DNA of 64,000 nt from Herbidospora mongoliensis (lineage in GTDB: Bacteria; Actinomycetota; Actinomycetes; Streptosporangiales; Streptosporangiaceae): contig NZ_BBXD01000008.1 in the NCBI RefSeq assembly GCF_001570545.1, forward strand, positions 641,610 through 705,609, in the 5' to 3' direction. The translations under genes and the position numbers were made by a program. Below are positions 1-7,295 of the stretch, one piece after another. Position 1 is the stretch's first letter. Every line of letters starts with the position of its first letter. The notes below the pieces were generated by a model that saw nothing but the letters and a program-made list of their open reading frames with translations, made no database searches and was not told where the DNA came from.

Positions 1-181
1 CGCCCTGGGCGTAGGCGGCTCCCTGCTGATCGAGGCGCTCTCCCCGGTCCCCGCCTCGATCACGCTCTGGTCGATCTTGCTGGCCTTCGGCGTCTCGGTC
101 GTCGTCGGCGTCTTCTTCGGGGTGGCCCCGGCCCGCCGCGCAGGGAGGCTCGACCCGGTGGTGGCGCTTCGATCCGAGTGA
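1..181 (+). CDS. C-terminus of an ABC transporter permease (FtsX/MacB type), cut by the window edge
   Basis: Reading from base 2 to the TGA at 179-181 gives 59 residues: a hydrophobic segment (ITLWSILLAFGVSVVVGVFF) followed by GVAPARRAGRLDPVVALRSE. The sequence G-x-x-PARRAxxLDPVxALR is the typical ending of MacB/FtsX-like permeases that work with an ATPase to export or release substrates at the membrane. The start lies outside the window, so the substrate cannot be judged. Confidence 0.8.
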   Translation, partial: ALGVGGSLLIEALSPVPASITLWSILLAFGVSVVVGVFFGVAPARRAGRLDPVVALRSE

Positions 182-189
182 CCGTGCGG

Positions 190-195
190 TAATTT
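190..195 (+). promoter_or_regulatory. -10 element of a likely leaderless acuC transcript
   Basis: TAATTT lies 7 nt upstream of the ATG at 203, and no Shine-Dalgarno sequence is present between them. A TANNNT box at this spacing places the transcription start at or next to the start codon, the usual picture for leaderless actinobacterial genes. This also favours ATG 203 over TTG 194. Confidence 0.45.
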
Positions 196-202
196 GCTGG
201 CT

Positions 203-1387
203 ATGAACGACTTCTCGCGTGGCGCCTGCGGACCCGTGCGGGTCGTCTGGGACGACGCCCTGACGTCGTATGACTTCGGTCCTCACCATCCTCTCGCGCC
301 GGTGCGGGTCGAGCTGACCATGGCGCTGGCCCGGGAGCTCGGCGTGCTCGACACGGTCGAGATCGTGCCCTGCGTGCCCGCCACCGACGACGATCTCGCG
401 AGCGTGCACAAGCGCGACTACATCGAGGCGGTCAAGCGGGTCTCCGAGCACGGCCGTCCCGACCTGCGGGCGGGCCTGGGCACCAGCGACAACCCGGCCT
501 TCGTCGGCGTCCACGAGGCCTCCGCGCTGATCGCCGGGGCCACGTTGGAGGGCGTGAAGCAGGTTCACCAGGGCGGGGCCGTGCACGCCCTGAACATCGC
601 CGGGGGCCTTCACCACGCCATGCCCGCGACGGCCAGCGGCTTCTGCGTCTACAACGACCCGGCCGTCGCCATTGCCTGGCTGCTCGCCCAGGGCGTCGAG
701 AAGGTCGCCTACGTCGACGTCGACGTCCACCACGGCGACGGGGTGCAGGCGATGTTCTTCGACGACCCCCGGGTGCTGACGATCAGCCTCCACGAGTCGC
801 CGCGCACCCTGTTCCCCGGCACCGGCTTCGCCGAGGAGACCGGTGCCGAGGGGACCGCGGTCAACGTGCCGCTCCCGGCCGGCTGCGGCGACTCGGGCTG
901 GCTGCGGGCCTTCCACGCGGTGGTGCCGCCGCTGCTGCGCGAGTTCGCGCCCGACTTCCTGGTTACCCAGCACGGCTGCGACTCCCACGCCCTCGATCCC
1001 CTGGCCCATCTGATGCTGTCTCTGGACGGTCAGCGGACGGCGTACCGAGAACTTCACACACTCGCCCACGAGACGGCCGGTGGGCGGTGGCTGGCCACCG
1101 GTGGCGGGGGATACGAGCTCGTCCAGGTCGTGCCGAGGGCCTGGACCCACCTGATCGCCGAGGCCGCGGGCGCCCCCGTCGAGCCCGGCACCGCGACGCC
1201 CGAGGCGTGGCGTGCGTACGTCCGTGAGCGGACCGGGGAAATGCCGCCGCTCACGATGACCGACGGGCGCACCCCTGAATACCGGCCCATTTCGGAGGGT
1301 TACGACCCGGCCGATCCGATCGACCGCGCGATTATGGCCACCCGGAACGCGGTCTTCCCCTACCACGGTCTGGATCCCCTGCCATGA
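203..1387 (+). CDS. acuC: Acetoin utilization/class I histone deacetylase-family protein AcuC
   Basis: This is a zinc-dependent deacetylase of the class I HDAC/AcuC family, which in bacteria removes acetyl groups from proteins such as acetyl-CoA synthetase. The 394-residue protein shows GGLHHAMP with the paired active-site histidines (about residues 137-138), the metal and charge-relay motif DVDVHHGDG (about 172-180), HGCDSHALDPL and the C-terminal GGGGYE. An in-frame TTG at 194 is possible, but the -10 box and homologue N-termini favour ATG 203. The stop overlaps the next start (ATGA), so the two genes are translationally coupled. Family assignment is secure; the substrate is inferred. Confidence 0.88.
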   Translation: MNDFSRGACGPVRVVWDDALTSYDFGPHHPLAPVRVELTMALARELGVLDTVEIVPCVPATDDDLASVHKRDYIEAVKRVSEHGRPDLRAGLGTSDNPAFVGVHEASALIAGATLEGVKQVHQGGAVHALNIAGGLHHAMPATASGFCVYNDPAVAIAWLLAQGVEKVAYVDVDVHHGDGVQAMFFDDPRVLTISLHESPRTLFPGTGFAEETGAEGTAVNVPLPAGCGDSGWLRAFHAVVPPLLREFAPDFLVTQHGCDSHALDPLAHLMLSLDGQRTAYRELHTLAHETAGGRWLATGGGGYELVQVVPRAWTHLIAEAAGAPVEPGTATPEAWRAYVRERTGEMPPLTMTDGRTPEYRPISEGYDPADPIDRAIMATRNAVFPYHGLDPLP

Positions 1388-2154
1388 CGCGCGAAGAGCT
1401 CATCGACCACCTCGTCCGCACCCGCATCGCCGGTGACGTGGCCACGAGCCGCGAGAACAACCTCGACCACTACCGGTCGCTCGCGGTGCGTGACCCCCAC
1501 TACATGTTCGGGCTGACCTTCGAGGGCGCCTGGGCCTACCGCGACGTGCTCGACCTGATGGCCAAATCGGCGGGCGTGGTGGCCGATCCCGGCCACCGCT
1601 CCGGCCAGGACACGATCGATCCCGAGCGGACCCTGACGGCTCTGGAGGCGATGGGCGACCGGATCGCGGCGGCGCTGCGGAAGCCGAACCCGAAGATGAT
1701 CATCGCTACCGGGCATCCGACCGGGCTGATGGTCGTTCACATGGCTATCGCTCGTTTCGTCGTGACTCAGGGGGCTACTCTCCTTACTCCGGCGGAAGGG
1801 TGGACGTACCTTCCCGGTTCGTTCGGCCGCCGGCGCGCGATCCGCTACATCGACGACGTCGCGCTTCTCGACGACGGCGGTGCCCTTGTGCACACGCACG
1901 ACTCCGCTCCGATGCGCAGGATGCTCGAAGAGGAAAGACCGGATTTCGTCATCGCCGACCACGGCTGGGCGGGCGGGGCCGGAGAGGCCGGCATCGAGAC
2001 GGTCGGGTTCGCCGACTGCAACGATCCCGCCCTTTTCGTGGGAGAAGCCGAGGGGAAGATCGCGGTGACCGTCCCGCTGGATGACAATGTGCTCCCTCGG
2101 TATTACGGACCGTTGACCGACCACCTGCTCCGCAGGGTCGCCGCTGGCCTTTAA
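1384..2154 (+). CDS. Phosphatase-like protein coupled to acuC
   Basis: The 256-residue soluble protein matches, from memory, an actinobacterial family annotated as phosphatase (Pfam 'Phosphatase' type). Visible conserved stretches are IIATGHPTGLMVVHMAIAR (about 105-123), HTHDSAPMRRML (about 170) and FVIADHGWAGGAGEAG (about 190-205). These His- and Asp-containing loops are consistent with a metal-dependent active site, but the reaction is not established. It overlaps acuC by 4 nt (ATGA), the same order as in Streptomyces, so the two are probably co-translated. The family is fairly sure; the biochemical role is open. Confidence 0.7.
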   Translation: MTREELIDHLVRTRIAGDVATSRENNLDHYRSLAVRDPHYMFGLTFEGAWAYRDVLDLMAKSAGVVADPGHRSGQDTIDPERTLTALEAMGDRIAAALRKPNPKMIIATGHPTGLMVVHMAIARFVVTQGATLLTPAEGWTYLPGSFGRRRAIRYIDDVALLDDGGALVHTHDSAPMRRMLEEERPDFVIADHGWAGGAGEAGIETVGFADCNDPALFVGEAEGKIAVTVPLDDNVLPRYYGPLTDHLLRRVAAGL

Positions 2155-2189
2155 GGGCGTCCCATTTGTGGGATTACGCGCCCGCTTTT
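2155..2189 (+). terminator. Possible intrinsic terminator after the acuC operon
   Basis: Directly after the stop codon, GGGCG (2155-2159) can pair with CGCCC (2179-2183) around an inner hairpin TCCCA-TTTG-TGGGA (2160-2173), followed by GCTTTT. The stem has an asymmetric internal loop, so strength is uncertain. The rest of 2190-2457 holds no gene that I can support; it is the leader and promoter zone of the next gene. Confidence 0.4.
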
Positions 2190-2457
2190 GCACCAGTGTG
2201 TCGACCGGTTGCCAACTTTTTGGTGATCCTGGGCGACTCTAATGTGAGAGAAGTTGGTCCGTTCCAAGATCAAGGCGAGGGGCACGGTCCGGCTGCTGGC
2301 CAGCGTTTTTCGTGGTTTCGTGGGCAAGATTCCCCGAGGGCTGATGAAATGGGGGGTTTGCCTCCGTGAAGTCCCGACTTACGCTGACAGCAGTACACGT
2401 GCGTGAGCAATGGCACCAGTGGGGATAACCCGGATACACGTGCGGAAGAGGCGTCCG

Positions 2458-2661
2458 ATGGGTGCAGGCGAAAGACCTCTCAGCGAGGTGAAGTTCCTGA
2501 CGGTGGCAGAAGTGGCCACCGTCATGCGGGTGTCCAAGATGACGGTGTACCGGCTCGTGCACTCGGGCGAGTTGCCGGCCATCAGGGTAGGCCGGTCCTT
2601 CAGAGTGCCCGAACAGGCGGTGCACGACTATCTGAGGGACGCTTTCATCGAGGCTGGATGA
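2458..2661 (+). CDS. Small excisionase-type helix-turn-helix DNA-binding protein (SCO3328-like)
   Basis: The 67-residue protein consists almost wholly of a MerR/excisionase-type winged HTH: FLTVAEVATVMRVSKMTVYRL, then HSGELPAIRVGRSFRVPEQAVHDYL. It matches, from memory, the small HTH protein encoded near acuC, bldN and rex in Streptomyces (SCO3328), and differs from BldC, which lies elsewhere in this window (28023). ATG 2458 was chosen over ATG 2410 because GGAAGAGG lies about 7 nt upstream and homologues begin near GERPLxEVKFLT. Likely a developmental or housekeeping transcription factor. Confidence 0.8.
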   Translation: MGAGERPLSEVKFLTVAEVATVMRVSKMTVYRLVHSGELPAIRVGRSFRVPEQAVHDYLRDAFIEAG

Positions 2662-2799
2662 AGTGACGACTAGCGATTAGCAACACCAAGGGCCACGCGG
2701 GTCCCCCCGGGGGAACGATCAACCGTGGATCGCCGGTAGGCTGTTGTGCCGGTGTGCGCTCGCGCACCGGTACGACTGTTACCTTCACCTGGGGGTCCC

Positions 2800-2898
2800 G
2801 TGGGCTCTGTGATCAAGAAGCGCCGTAAGCGCATGGCCAAGAAGAAGCACCGCAAGCTGCTCAAGAAGACCCGCATCCAGCGGCGTAACAAGAAGTAG
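2800..2898 (+). CDS. 30S ribosomal protein bS22 (AURKAIP1/COX24-domain), 32 residues
   Basis: A GTG at 2800 opens a 32-codon reading frame, [19 protein letters not shown] and onward to QRRNKK, ending in TAG at 2896-2898. This lysine/arginine-rich peptide is nearly invariant in actinobacteria and is known as the small ribosomal protein bS22, related to the mitochondrial AURKAIP1/COX24 domain; it contacts rRNA in the 30S subunit. GGGGG lies 4-9 nt upstream of the GTG. Identification rests on the characteristic K/R pattern and on its location between the small HTH gene and the SDR gene. Confidence 0.93.
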   Translation: MGSVIKKRRKRMAKKKHRKLLKKTRIQRRNKK

Positions 2899-2929
2899 CC
2901 CACCCGCGGTCCCTGCGAGGGAAGAGTCT

Positions 2930-3925
2930 ATGAGTCCCGTGACCCGGACAGTCCTGGTCACCGGGATATCGCGGCACATCGGCGCTCGGTTGGCGAGCGT
3001 CCTCGCAGCCGACCCGGCCGTCAGCCGGGTCATCGGGGTCGACACGGTGCCGCCGGCGTCACTCGTACGCGATGGCGGCGCCCCATCCGATCCCTTGGGC
3101 CGAGTCGAGTTCGTCCGCGTCGACCTGCGCAGTCCTGACATCGCCCAGGTCATCGCGGCGGCCGACATCGACACGGTCGTCCACATGAGCCTGATGAGCG
3201 GGCCGGGCGGCAGCCGCCCGGCGATGAAAGAGCACAACGTCATCGGCACGATGCAGCTGCTCGCCGCGTGCCAGCGCTCTGAGACCGTGCGGCGGGTCGT
3301 CGTGCGTTCCACCACTGCCGTCTACGGCTCCTCACCCACCGACCCCGCCGTCTTCACCGAAGACAGCGAGCCGGTGGAGGTCCCCCACACCGGCTACGGC
3401 AAGGACGCGTCCGAGGTCGAGGGCTATGTCCGCGGCTATTCCCGGCGGCGGCCCGACGTGGTGACCACGACTCTGCGGTTCGCGAACTTCATCGGGCCCA
3501 GGGTCGACTCCCCGCTGACGCGCTACTTCCAGTCGCCGATCCTGCCGACGGTGCTCGGCTTCGACCCCCGCCTCCAGTTCATCCACGAGGACGACGGGGT
3601 CGAGCTGCTCCGGCGGGTCGCGCTCGACGATCATCCCGGCGTCTTCAACGTCGCCGGCGACGGCGTGCTCCTGCTCTCGCAGTGCCTGCGGCGAGCGGGC
3701 CGGTTCTGGCTGCCGGTGCCGTCACCCGCGTTCCGATTCCTGGGCGAGGGCGCCCGCGCTCTCGGCCGGATGGACTTCACCCCCGAACAGCTGGCCCTGA
3801 TGAGCCACGGGCGGGTGGTCGACTCCGCCAAACTGGGCCACGAGCTCGGCTGGGCGCCGAAATTCACCACGGCGTCGGCGTTCGACGACTTCCTCCAGAC
3901 ACGATTGGGCAGGTCGGTACGATGA
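2930..3925 (+). CDS. NAD-dependent epimerase/dehydratase-family protein (extended SDR)
   Basis: The 331-residue Rossmann protein starts with VLVTGISRHIGARLA, matching the TGxxxxxG nucleotide-binding motif of extended short-chain dehydrogenases. VRSTTAVYGSSP carries the catalytic Ser/Thr region, and the Tyr is in HTGYGKDASEVEGY. The residue four after this Tyr is Ala, so the usual YxxxK lysine is not at its expected place (a Lys sits at +2). AGGGAAGAG precedes the ATG. The position after bS22 and before an acyltransferase and HAD phosphatase suggests a sugar or lipid envelope role, but the substrate is unknown. Confidence 0.75.
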   Translation: MSPVTRTVLVTGISRHIGARLASVLAADPAVSRVIGVDTVPPASLVRDGGAPSDPLGRVEFVRVDLRSPDIAQVIAAADIDTVVHMSLMSGPGGSRPAMKEHNVIGTMQLLAACQRSETVRRVVVRSTTAVYGSSPTDPAVFTEDSEPVEVPHTGYGKDASEVEGYVRGYSRRRPDVVTTTLRFANFIGPRVDSPLTRYFQSPILPTVLGFDPRLQFIHEDDGVELLRRVALDDHPGVFNVAGDGVLLLSQCLRRAGRFWLPVPSPAFRFLGEGARALGRMDFTPEQLALMSHGRVVDSAKLGHELGWAPKFTTASAFDDFLQTRLGRSVR

Positions 3926-3956
3926 TCAGCCTGGCTGGTCTTGATCGGGGCGTGTC

Positions 3957-4778
3957 GTGACCGCCGAGGAGATTCTCAGCTTCGCCGCCCGCCGCCTCTC
4001 CGGGCGCTACGAGGTCGACGAGTTCGGCTATGACGCCGAGCTCAACGACAAGGTGCTGCTCGAACTGCTGCGTCCGCTCTACCGCCACTGGTTCCGGGTC
4101 GAGACGATCGGCCTGCACAACCTGCCGCCCGAGGGCGCTCTCGTGGTCGCCAACCACTCGGGCACGCTGCCCATCGACGCCCTGATGTTGCAGGTCGCCC
4201 TGCACGACGAGGCCGGGCGGGCGGTCCGGCTGCTCGGCGCCGACCTCGTCTACCGCCTGCCGGTGCTGGGCCATCTGTCCCGCAAGACCGGCCACACGCT
4301 GGCCTGCAAGGAAGACGCCGACCGGCTGCTGCGCAAGGGCGAGCTCGTCGGGGTCTTCCCCGAAGGGTTCAAGGGCATCGGCAAGCCCTGGGCCGAGCGC
4401 TACAAGCTTCAGCGGTTCGGCCGGGGCGGGTTCGTCGCCTCCGCGATCAGGGCCGGGGTGCCGATCGTGCCGTGCTCGATCGTCGGCGCCGAGGAGATCT
4501 ATCCGAAGATCGGCGATCTGCCGTTGCTGGCCCGCCTGCTCGGCCTGCCCTACCTGCCGATGACCCCGCTGTTCCCCTGGTTTGGGGCGCTCGGGCTGGT
4601 GCCGCTGCCGTCGAAGTGGCTGATCGAGTTCGGCGAGCCGATCAGGGCCGACGAGGTCGACCCCGAAGAGGCCGACGACCCGATGGTCGTCTTCGAGCTC
4701 ACCGACCAGGTGCGGGAGACGATCCAGCGCTCGCTCAACGCGCTGCGCCTGCGACGCGGACCGGCGTTCTTCCTTTAG
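3957..4778 (+). CDS. Lysophospholipid acyltransferase-like (PlsC family) protein
   Basis: The 273-residue protein shows PlsC-type motifs: [16 protein letters not shown] (about residue 65), [14 protein letters not shown] (about 130) and [14 protein letters not shown] (about 168). The first motif is NHSGTLPID, in which His and Asp are separated by six residues rather than the usual four (HX4D); this variant also recurs in actinobacterial homologues as I recall them. The family transfers acyl groups to lysophospholipids or similar lipids at the membrane. The GTG start follows the SDR gene by 31 nt, and the 3' end overlaps the convergent HAD gene by 4 nt. The exact acceptor is unknown. Confidence 0.78.
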   Translation: MTAEEILSFAARRLSGRYEVDEFGYDAELNDKVLLELLRPLYRHWFRVETIGLHNLPPEGALVVANHSGTLPIDALMLQVALHDEAGRAVRLLGADLVYRLPVLGHLSRKTGHTLACKEDADRLLRKGELVGVFPEGFKGIGKPWAERYKLQRFGRGGFVASAIRAGVPIVPCSIVGAEEIYPKIGDLPLLARLLGLPYLPMTPLFPWFGALGLVPLPSKWLIEFGEPIRADEVDPEEADDPMVVFELTDQVRETIQRSLNALRLRRGPAFFL

Positions 4779-5665
4779 CCCTTTTTGTAGAGGCGCCGCA
4801 GTTTGTAGAGGCGCCGCAGCGCGACGCCCGCCGCCACACCGCCGGCCACAGCGCCCGCCGTGGCCGCGATGGGCAGTCCGATCATGGTCGCCTTGCGGGT
4901 GGTGCGGAAGTCACGTACCTGCCAGCCGCGCTGCCGGGCGTGTTCGCGCAGTTCGGCGTCGGGGTTGATGGCGTAGGGGTGGCCGACCAGCGACAGCATG
5001 GGCAGGTCGTTGGCCGAGTCGCTGTAGGCCGAGCAGCGGGTCAGGTCGAGCCCCTCGCGCCGGGCCAGCGCCCTGACGGCCTCCGCCTTGGCCGGGCCGT
5101 GCAGTAAATCACCCACCAGATGGCCGGTGTAGGCGCCGTCCTCCGTCTCCGACACGGTGCCGAGGGCGCCCGTCAGGCCGAGGCGGCGGGCGATGACGTG
5201 GGCGAGCTCCACCGGGGTCGCGGTGACCAGCCACACCCGCTGACCGGCGTCGAGGTGGGCCTGGGCCAGCGCGCGGGTGCCCGACCAGATGCGGTCGGCC
5301 ATCACCTCGTCGTAGATCTCCTCGCCGAGCAGGACGACCTCGTCGACTTTCAGCCCGGCGACGAACGCCAGCGCCATCTCCTTGGCCTTGGCGACGTGGT
5401 CGGGGTTCTCGTTGCCCCGGACCCGGAACATCGCCTGACCGACCGCGAACTTGACCAGGTCGCCGGTGGTGAACAGGCCGCGCGCGGCCAGGCCACGCGC
5501 GAAGTGGTAGATCGATGCCCCGCGGACCATCGTGTTGTCGACGTCGAAGAAGGCGGCGGCGGTCAGATCGGGCTCGGCGCTCGCGACGGGAAGCGGGATC
5601 GCGGCGGCGGCCGCCACCTCACCCGCGAGTTCCGCTGCTTCCCGCCGTCTCAGTAGCCGCTTCAT
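4775..5665 (-). CDS. HAD-IB family hydrolase (SerB-like phosphatase)
   Basis: The catalytic HAD motif I is [14 protein letters not shown] (DxDxT), motif II lies in [10 protein letters not shown], and motif III/IV in [15 protein letters not shown]. This is the HAD-IB subfamily, which includes phosphoserine-phosphatase-like enzymes acting on small phosphate esters. A C-terminal hydrophobic helix ([20 protein letters not shown]) suggests a membrane tether. The very C-terminus carries LRRLYK twice, encoded by an exact 18-bp tandem repeat. Start 5665 ([13 protein letters not shown]) fits homologues; ATG 5695, ten codons upstream, is the alternative. It is convergent with, and 4 nt overlapped by, the acyltransferase gene. 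Confidence 0.8.
   Translation of the reverse strand: MKRLLRRREAAELAGEVAAAAAIPLPVASAEPDLTAAAFFDVDNTMVRGASIYHFARGLAARGLFTTGDLVKFAVGQAMFRVRGNENPDHVAKAKEMALAFVAGLKVDEVVLLGEEIYDEVMADRIWSGTRALAQAHLDAGQRVWLVTATPVELAHVIARRLGLTGALGTVSETEDGAYTGHLVGDLLHGPAKAEAVRALARREGLDLTRCSAYSDSANDLPMLSLVGHPYAINPDAELREHARQRGWQVRDFRTTRKATMIGLPIAATAGAVAGGVAAGVALRRLYKLRRLYKKG
4784..4819. repeat. Perfect 2 x 18-bp tandem repeat at the end of the HAD gene
   Basis: Copies 4784-4801 and 4802-4819 are identical (TTTGTAGAGGCGCCGCAG on the + strand). Read on the minus strand, each encodes LRRLYK, so the basic tail of the HAD hydrolase has been lengthened by six residues without a frameshift. It looks like a recent slippage duplication. 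Confidence 0.9.
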
Positions 5666-5722
5666 AGCCTCCGAGCTTAACCGCTGGGGTTCCATCGACC
5701 GGTTGCCCGCGCGTGAACAGCG

Positions 5723-6412
5723 CTAGTTGGCCGCCACGCCGGCGTAGCCGGAGATGAGGGACAGGTACTGCGTCGCGATCTCGCGGTTCTCGGCGTCGAG
5801 CTTCGGCACCATCTTCTCGACGACCTTCTTCTGATCCCGGGCGAACCTGCGGACCTTCGCGGGCGGCTTGGTGGGCTGTTTCACCCTCTCCAGCGCGGCC
5901 CGCGTGGTGGTCTCCATGTCTTCCAGGGTCTGTCCGAGCAACTCTTCGCTGTCGGGCGTGGCGGCCTTCAGCAACTCGGCCGCCTCGGAGGCGCGCGAGC
6001 GGGCCACCGTCATCTGCCGGTCGGTCCGCTCGGCGTCGCTCGTGGTGAGCGTCAGCAGCGTCGACTCGGCCGCCCGCTTCAGCGGATAGAGCAGCTCACC
6101 GGGCACGGTCGAGTAGGTCAGCGCGGCCATCGACACGGTCGCCGCGACCATCCCGCCGAGGGTCAGCCACGGGCGGAGCCGCACCAGCAGCGGAATCCGC
6201 CGGATGCGCGGCCGTGCGTGGGCCGGGCCGGGACGCTTCGGGGCGGCGGCGCGTTCCTCCTGGTGGGTACGCAGCAGCTCGGCCCGCAGCCCGTCGCGGA
6301 ACTCGGCCCGGGGGCCGCTGCCGACGTGGTTGTCCGCATGGTGGCCGAGCTCTCCCAGCCTGGCGGCGACACGCGCGGCACGCCGGGCACGCGAAAGACG
6401 CCACCACCCCAT
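5723..6412 (-). CDS. rsbN: Anti-sigma factor-like membrane protein (RsbN/DUF5667 type) for the BldN-type sigma factor
   Basis: The 229-residue protein has an N-terminal cytosolic part with RARRAARVAARLGELG, one transmembrane helix (about residues 88-108, LTLGGMVAATVSMAALTYS), then an outer helical domain starting PGELLYPLKRAAE, the DUF5667 signature. It is the gene immediately downstream of the bldN-like sigma factor on the same strand, 81 nt apart, as rsbN is in Streptomyces, where RsbN sequesters sigma BldN. ATG 6412 is preceded by GGGAG at an 8-nt spacing, which is better than TTG 6460. The function follows from synteny plus domain layout; direct partner specificity is inferred. Confidence 0.75.
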   Translation of the reverse strand: MGWWRLSRARRAARVAARLGELGHHADNHVGSGPRAEFRDGLRAELLRTHQEERAAAPKRPGPAHARPRIRRIPLLVRLRPWLTLGGMVAATVSMAALTYSTVPGELLYPLKRAAESTLLTLTTSDAERTDRQMTVARSRASEAAELLKAATPDSEELLGQTLEDMETTTRAALERVKQPTKPPAKVRRFARDQKKVVEKMVPKLDAENREIATQYLSLISGYAGVAAN

Positions 6413-6493
6413 CGCCAGAGCTCCCGCTCGAAGATCCACCCACCCCTGCGAATGGACCAACGACGCTGCGTCGGAGGGGTTACGGGGCGTGTC

Positions 6494-7171
6494 TCAACTG
6501 AGATCTTTCGGGAGCGTCCTGGCCAGCGCCTTGATGGCCCGGAACTGGAGGGCTTTGATCGCGCCGCTCTTCTTGCCCATCGCCGCGGCGGTCTCGGCGA
6601 GCGACATCCCGTACAGGAAACGCATGATCACGCACTCCTGCTGTTCGGGGCCGAGCTGCTGGACGGCGCGCATGACGTGCTCGTTCACCATGTTGGTGAT
6701 CGCGGCGTTCTCGGGGATGTGGGGGCCGTCGAGCGGGGTGTCGAGGACCTCGGCGGTGGACACCTCAAGGCGGCTGCGGCCCGACTTGAAGTGATCGGTG
6801 ATCAGGTTGCGGGCGATCGTCACGAGCCAGGCCCCGAAGTCGCGGCCCTGCCAGGTGAAGTCGGAGATGTTGCGGAGCGCGCGCAGGAAGGTGTCACTCG
6901 TCAGGTCCTCGGCGAGGGGGTGGGAGCCCACGCGGAAGAAGACGTACCGGTAGACGAGATCGACGTACCGGTCGTAAAGCTGCCCGAAGGCCTCGGTGTC
7001 GCCCGTCTTGGCGCGCAGCACGAGGACGCGCATCTCGTCGAACTCAGGCGAGACCGCCTCGGGTGCGGGCTGCAACGCTCCAGCGGTGACCGCAGGGGCC
7101 AGCCCGGCTAACGACCAACTGTTCAGCATCCGGATATCCCATGGGATAGGGGAAGTCGGCGTGCTCGCCAC
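6494..7171 (-). CDS. bldN: ECF RNA polymerase sigma factor, BldN type
   Basis: Sigma region 2 is clear (FGQLYDRYVDLVYRYVFFRV, AEDLTSDTFLRALRNI, GAWLVTIARNLITDHFKS), as is region 4 (LGPEQQECVIMRFLYGMSLAETAAAMGKKSGAIKALQFRAIKAL). Ahead of region 2 is an extra N-terminal stretch of roughly 40-50 residues (NSWSLAGLAPAVTAG), shorter than but recalling the pro-sequence of Streptomyces BldN, which controls aerial mycelium (chaplin and rodlin) genes. Start GTG 7171 has GGGGGA at 8 nt spacing; ATG 7129 is the alternative. The location (rsbN downstream, rex-hem nearby) matches the Streptomyces bldN locus. Confidence 0.8.
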   Translation of the reverse strand: MASTPTSPIPWDIRMLNSWSLAGLAPAVTAGALQPAPEAVSPEFDEMRVLVLRAKTGDTEAFGQLYDRYVDLVYRYVFFRVGSHPLAEDLTSDTFLRALRNISDFTWQGRDFGAWLVTIARNLITDHFKSGRSRLEVSTAEVLDTPLDGPHIPENAAITNMVNEHVMRAVQQLGPEQQECVIMRFLYGMSLAETAAAMGKKSGAIKALQFRAIKALARTLPKDLS

Positions 7172-7295
7172 TCTAGAAATCCCCCATAAATTACACAATG
7201 AGGGCCGTCTCTGTAATCCCTTCCGTAACGGACGCTTCCGACGACCTTCGCTGGCTGGGCGTGGCGACAGGGACAGGCCATAGAGTTGGTCCGTC

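Noticed and set aside
2458-2661. Calling the small HTH gene bldC
   Set aside because: It lacks the RVDPKTVTRW and GGHRR motifs of BldC, which are present in the gene at 28023.
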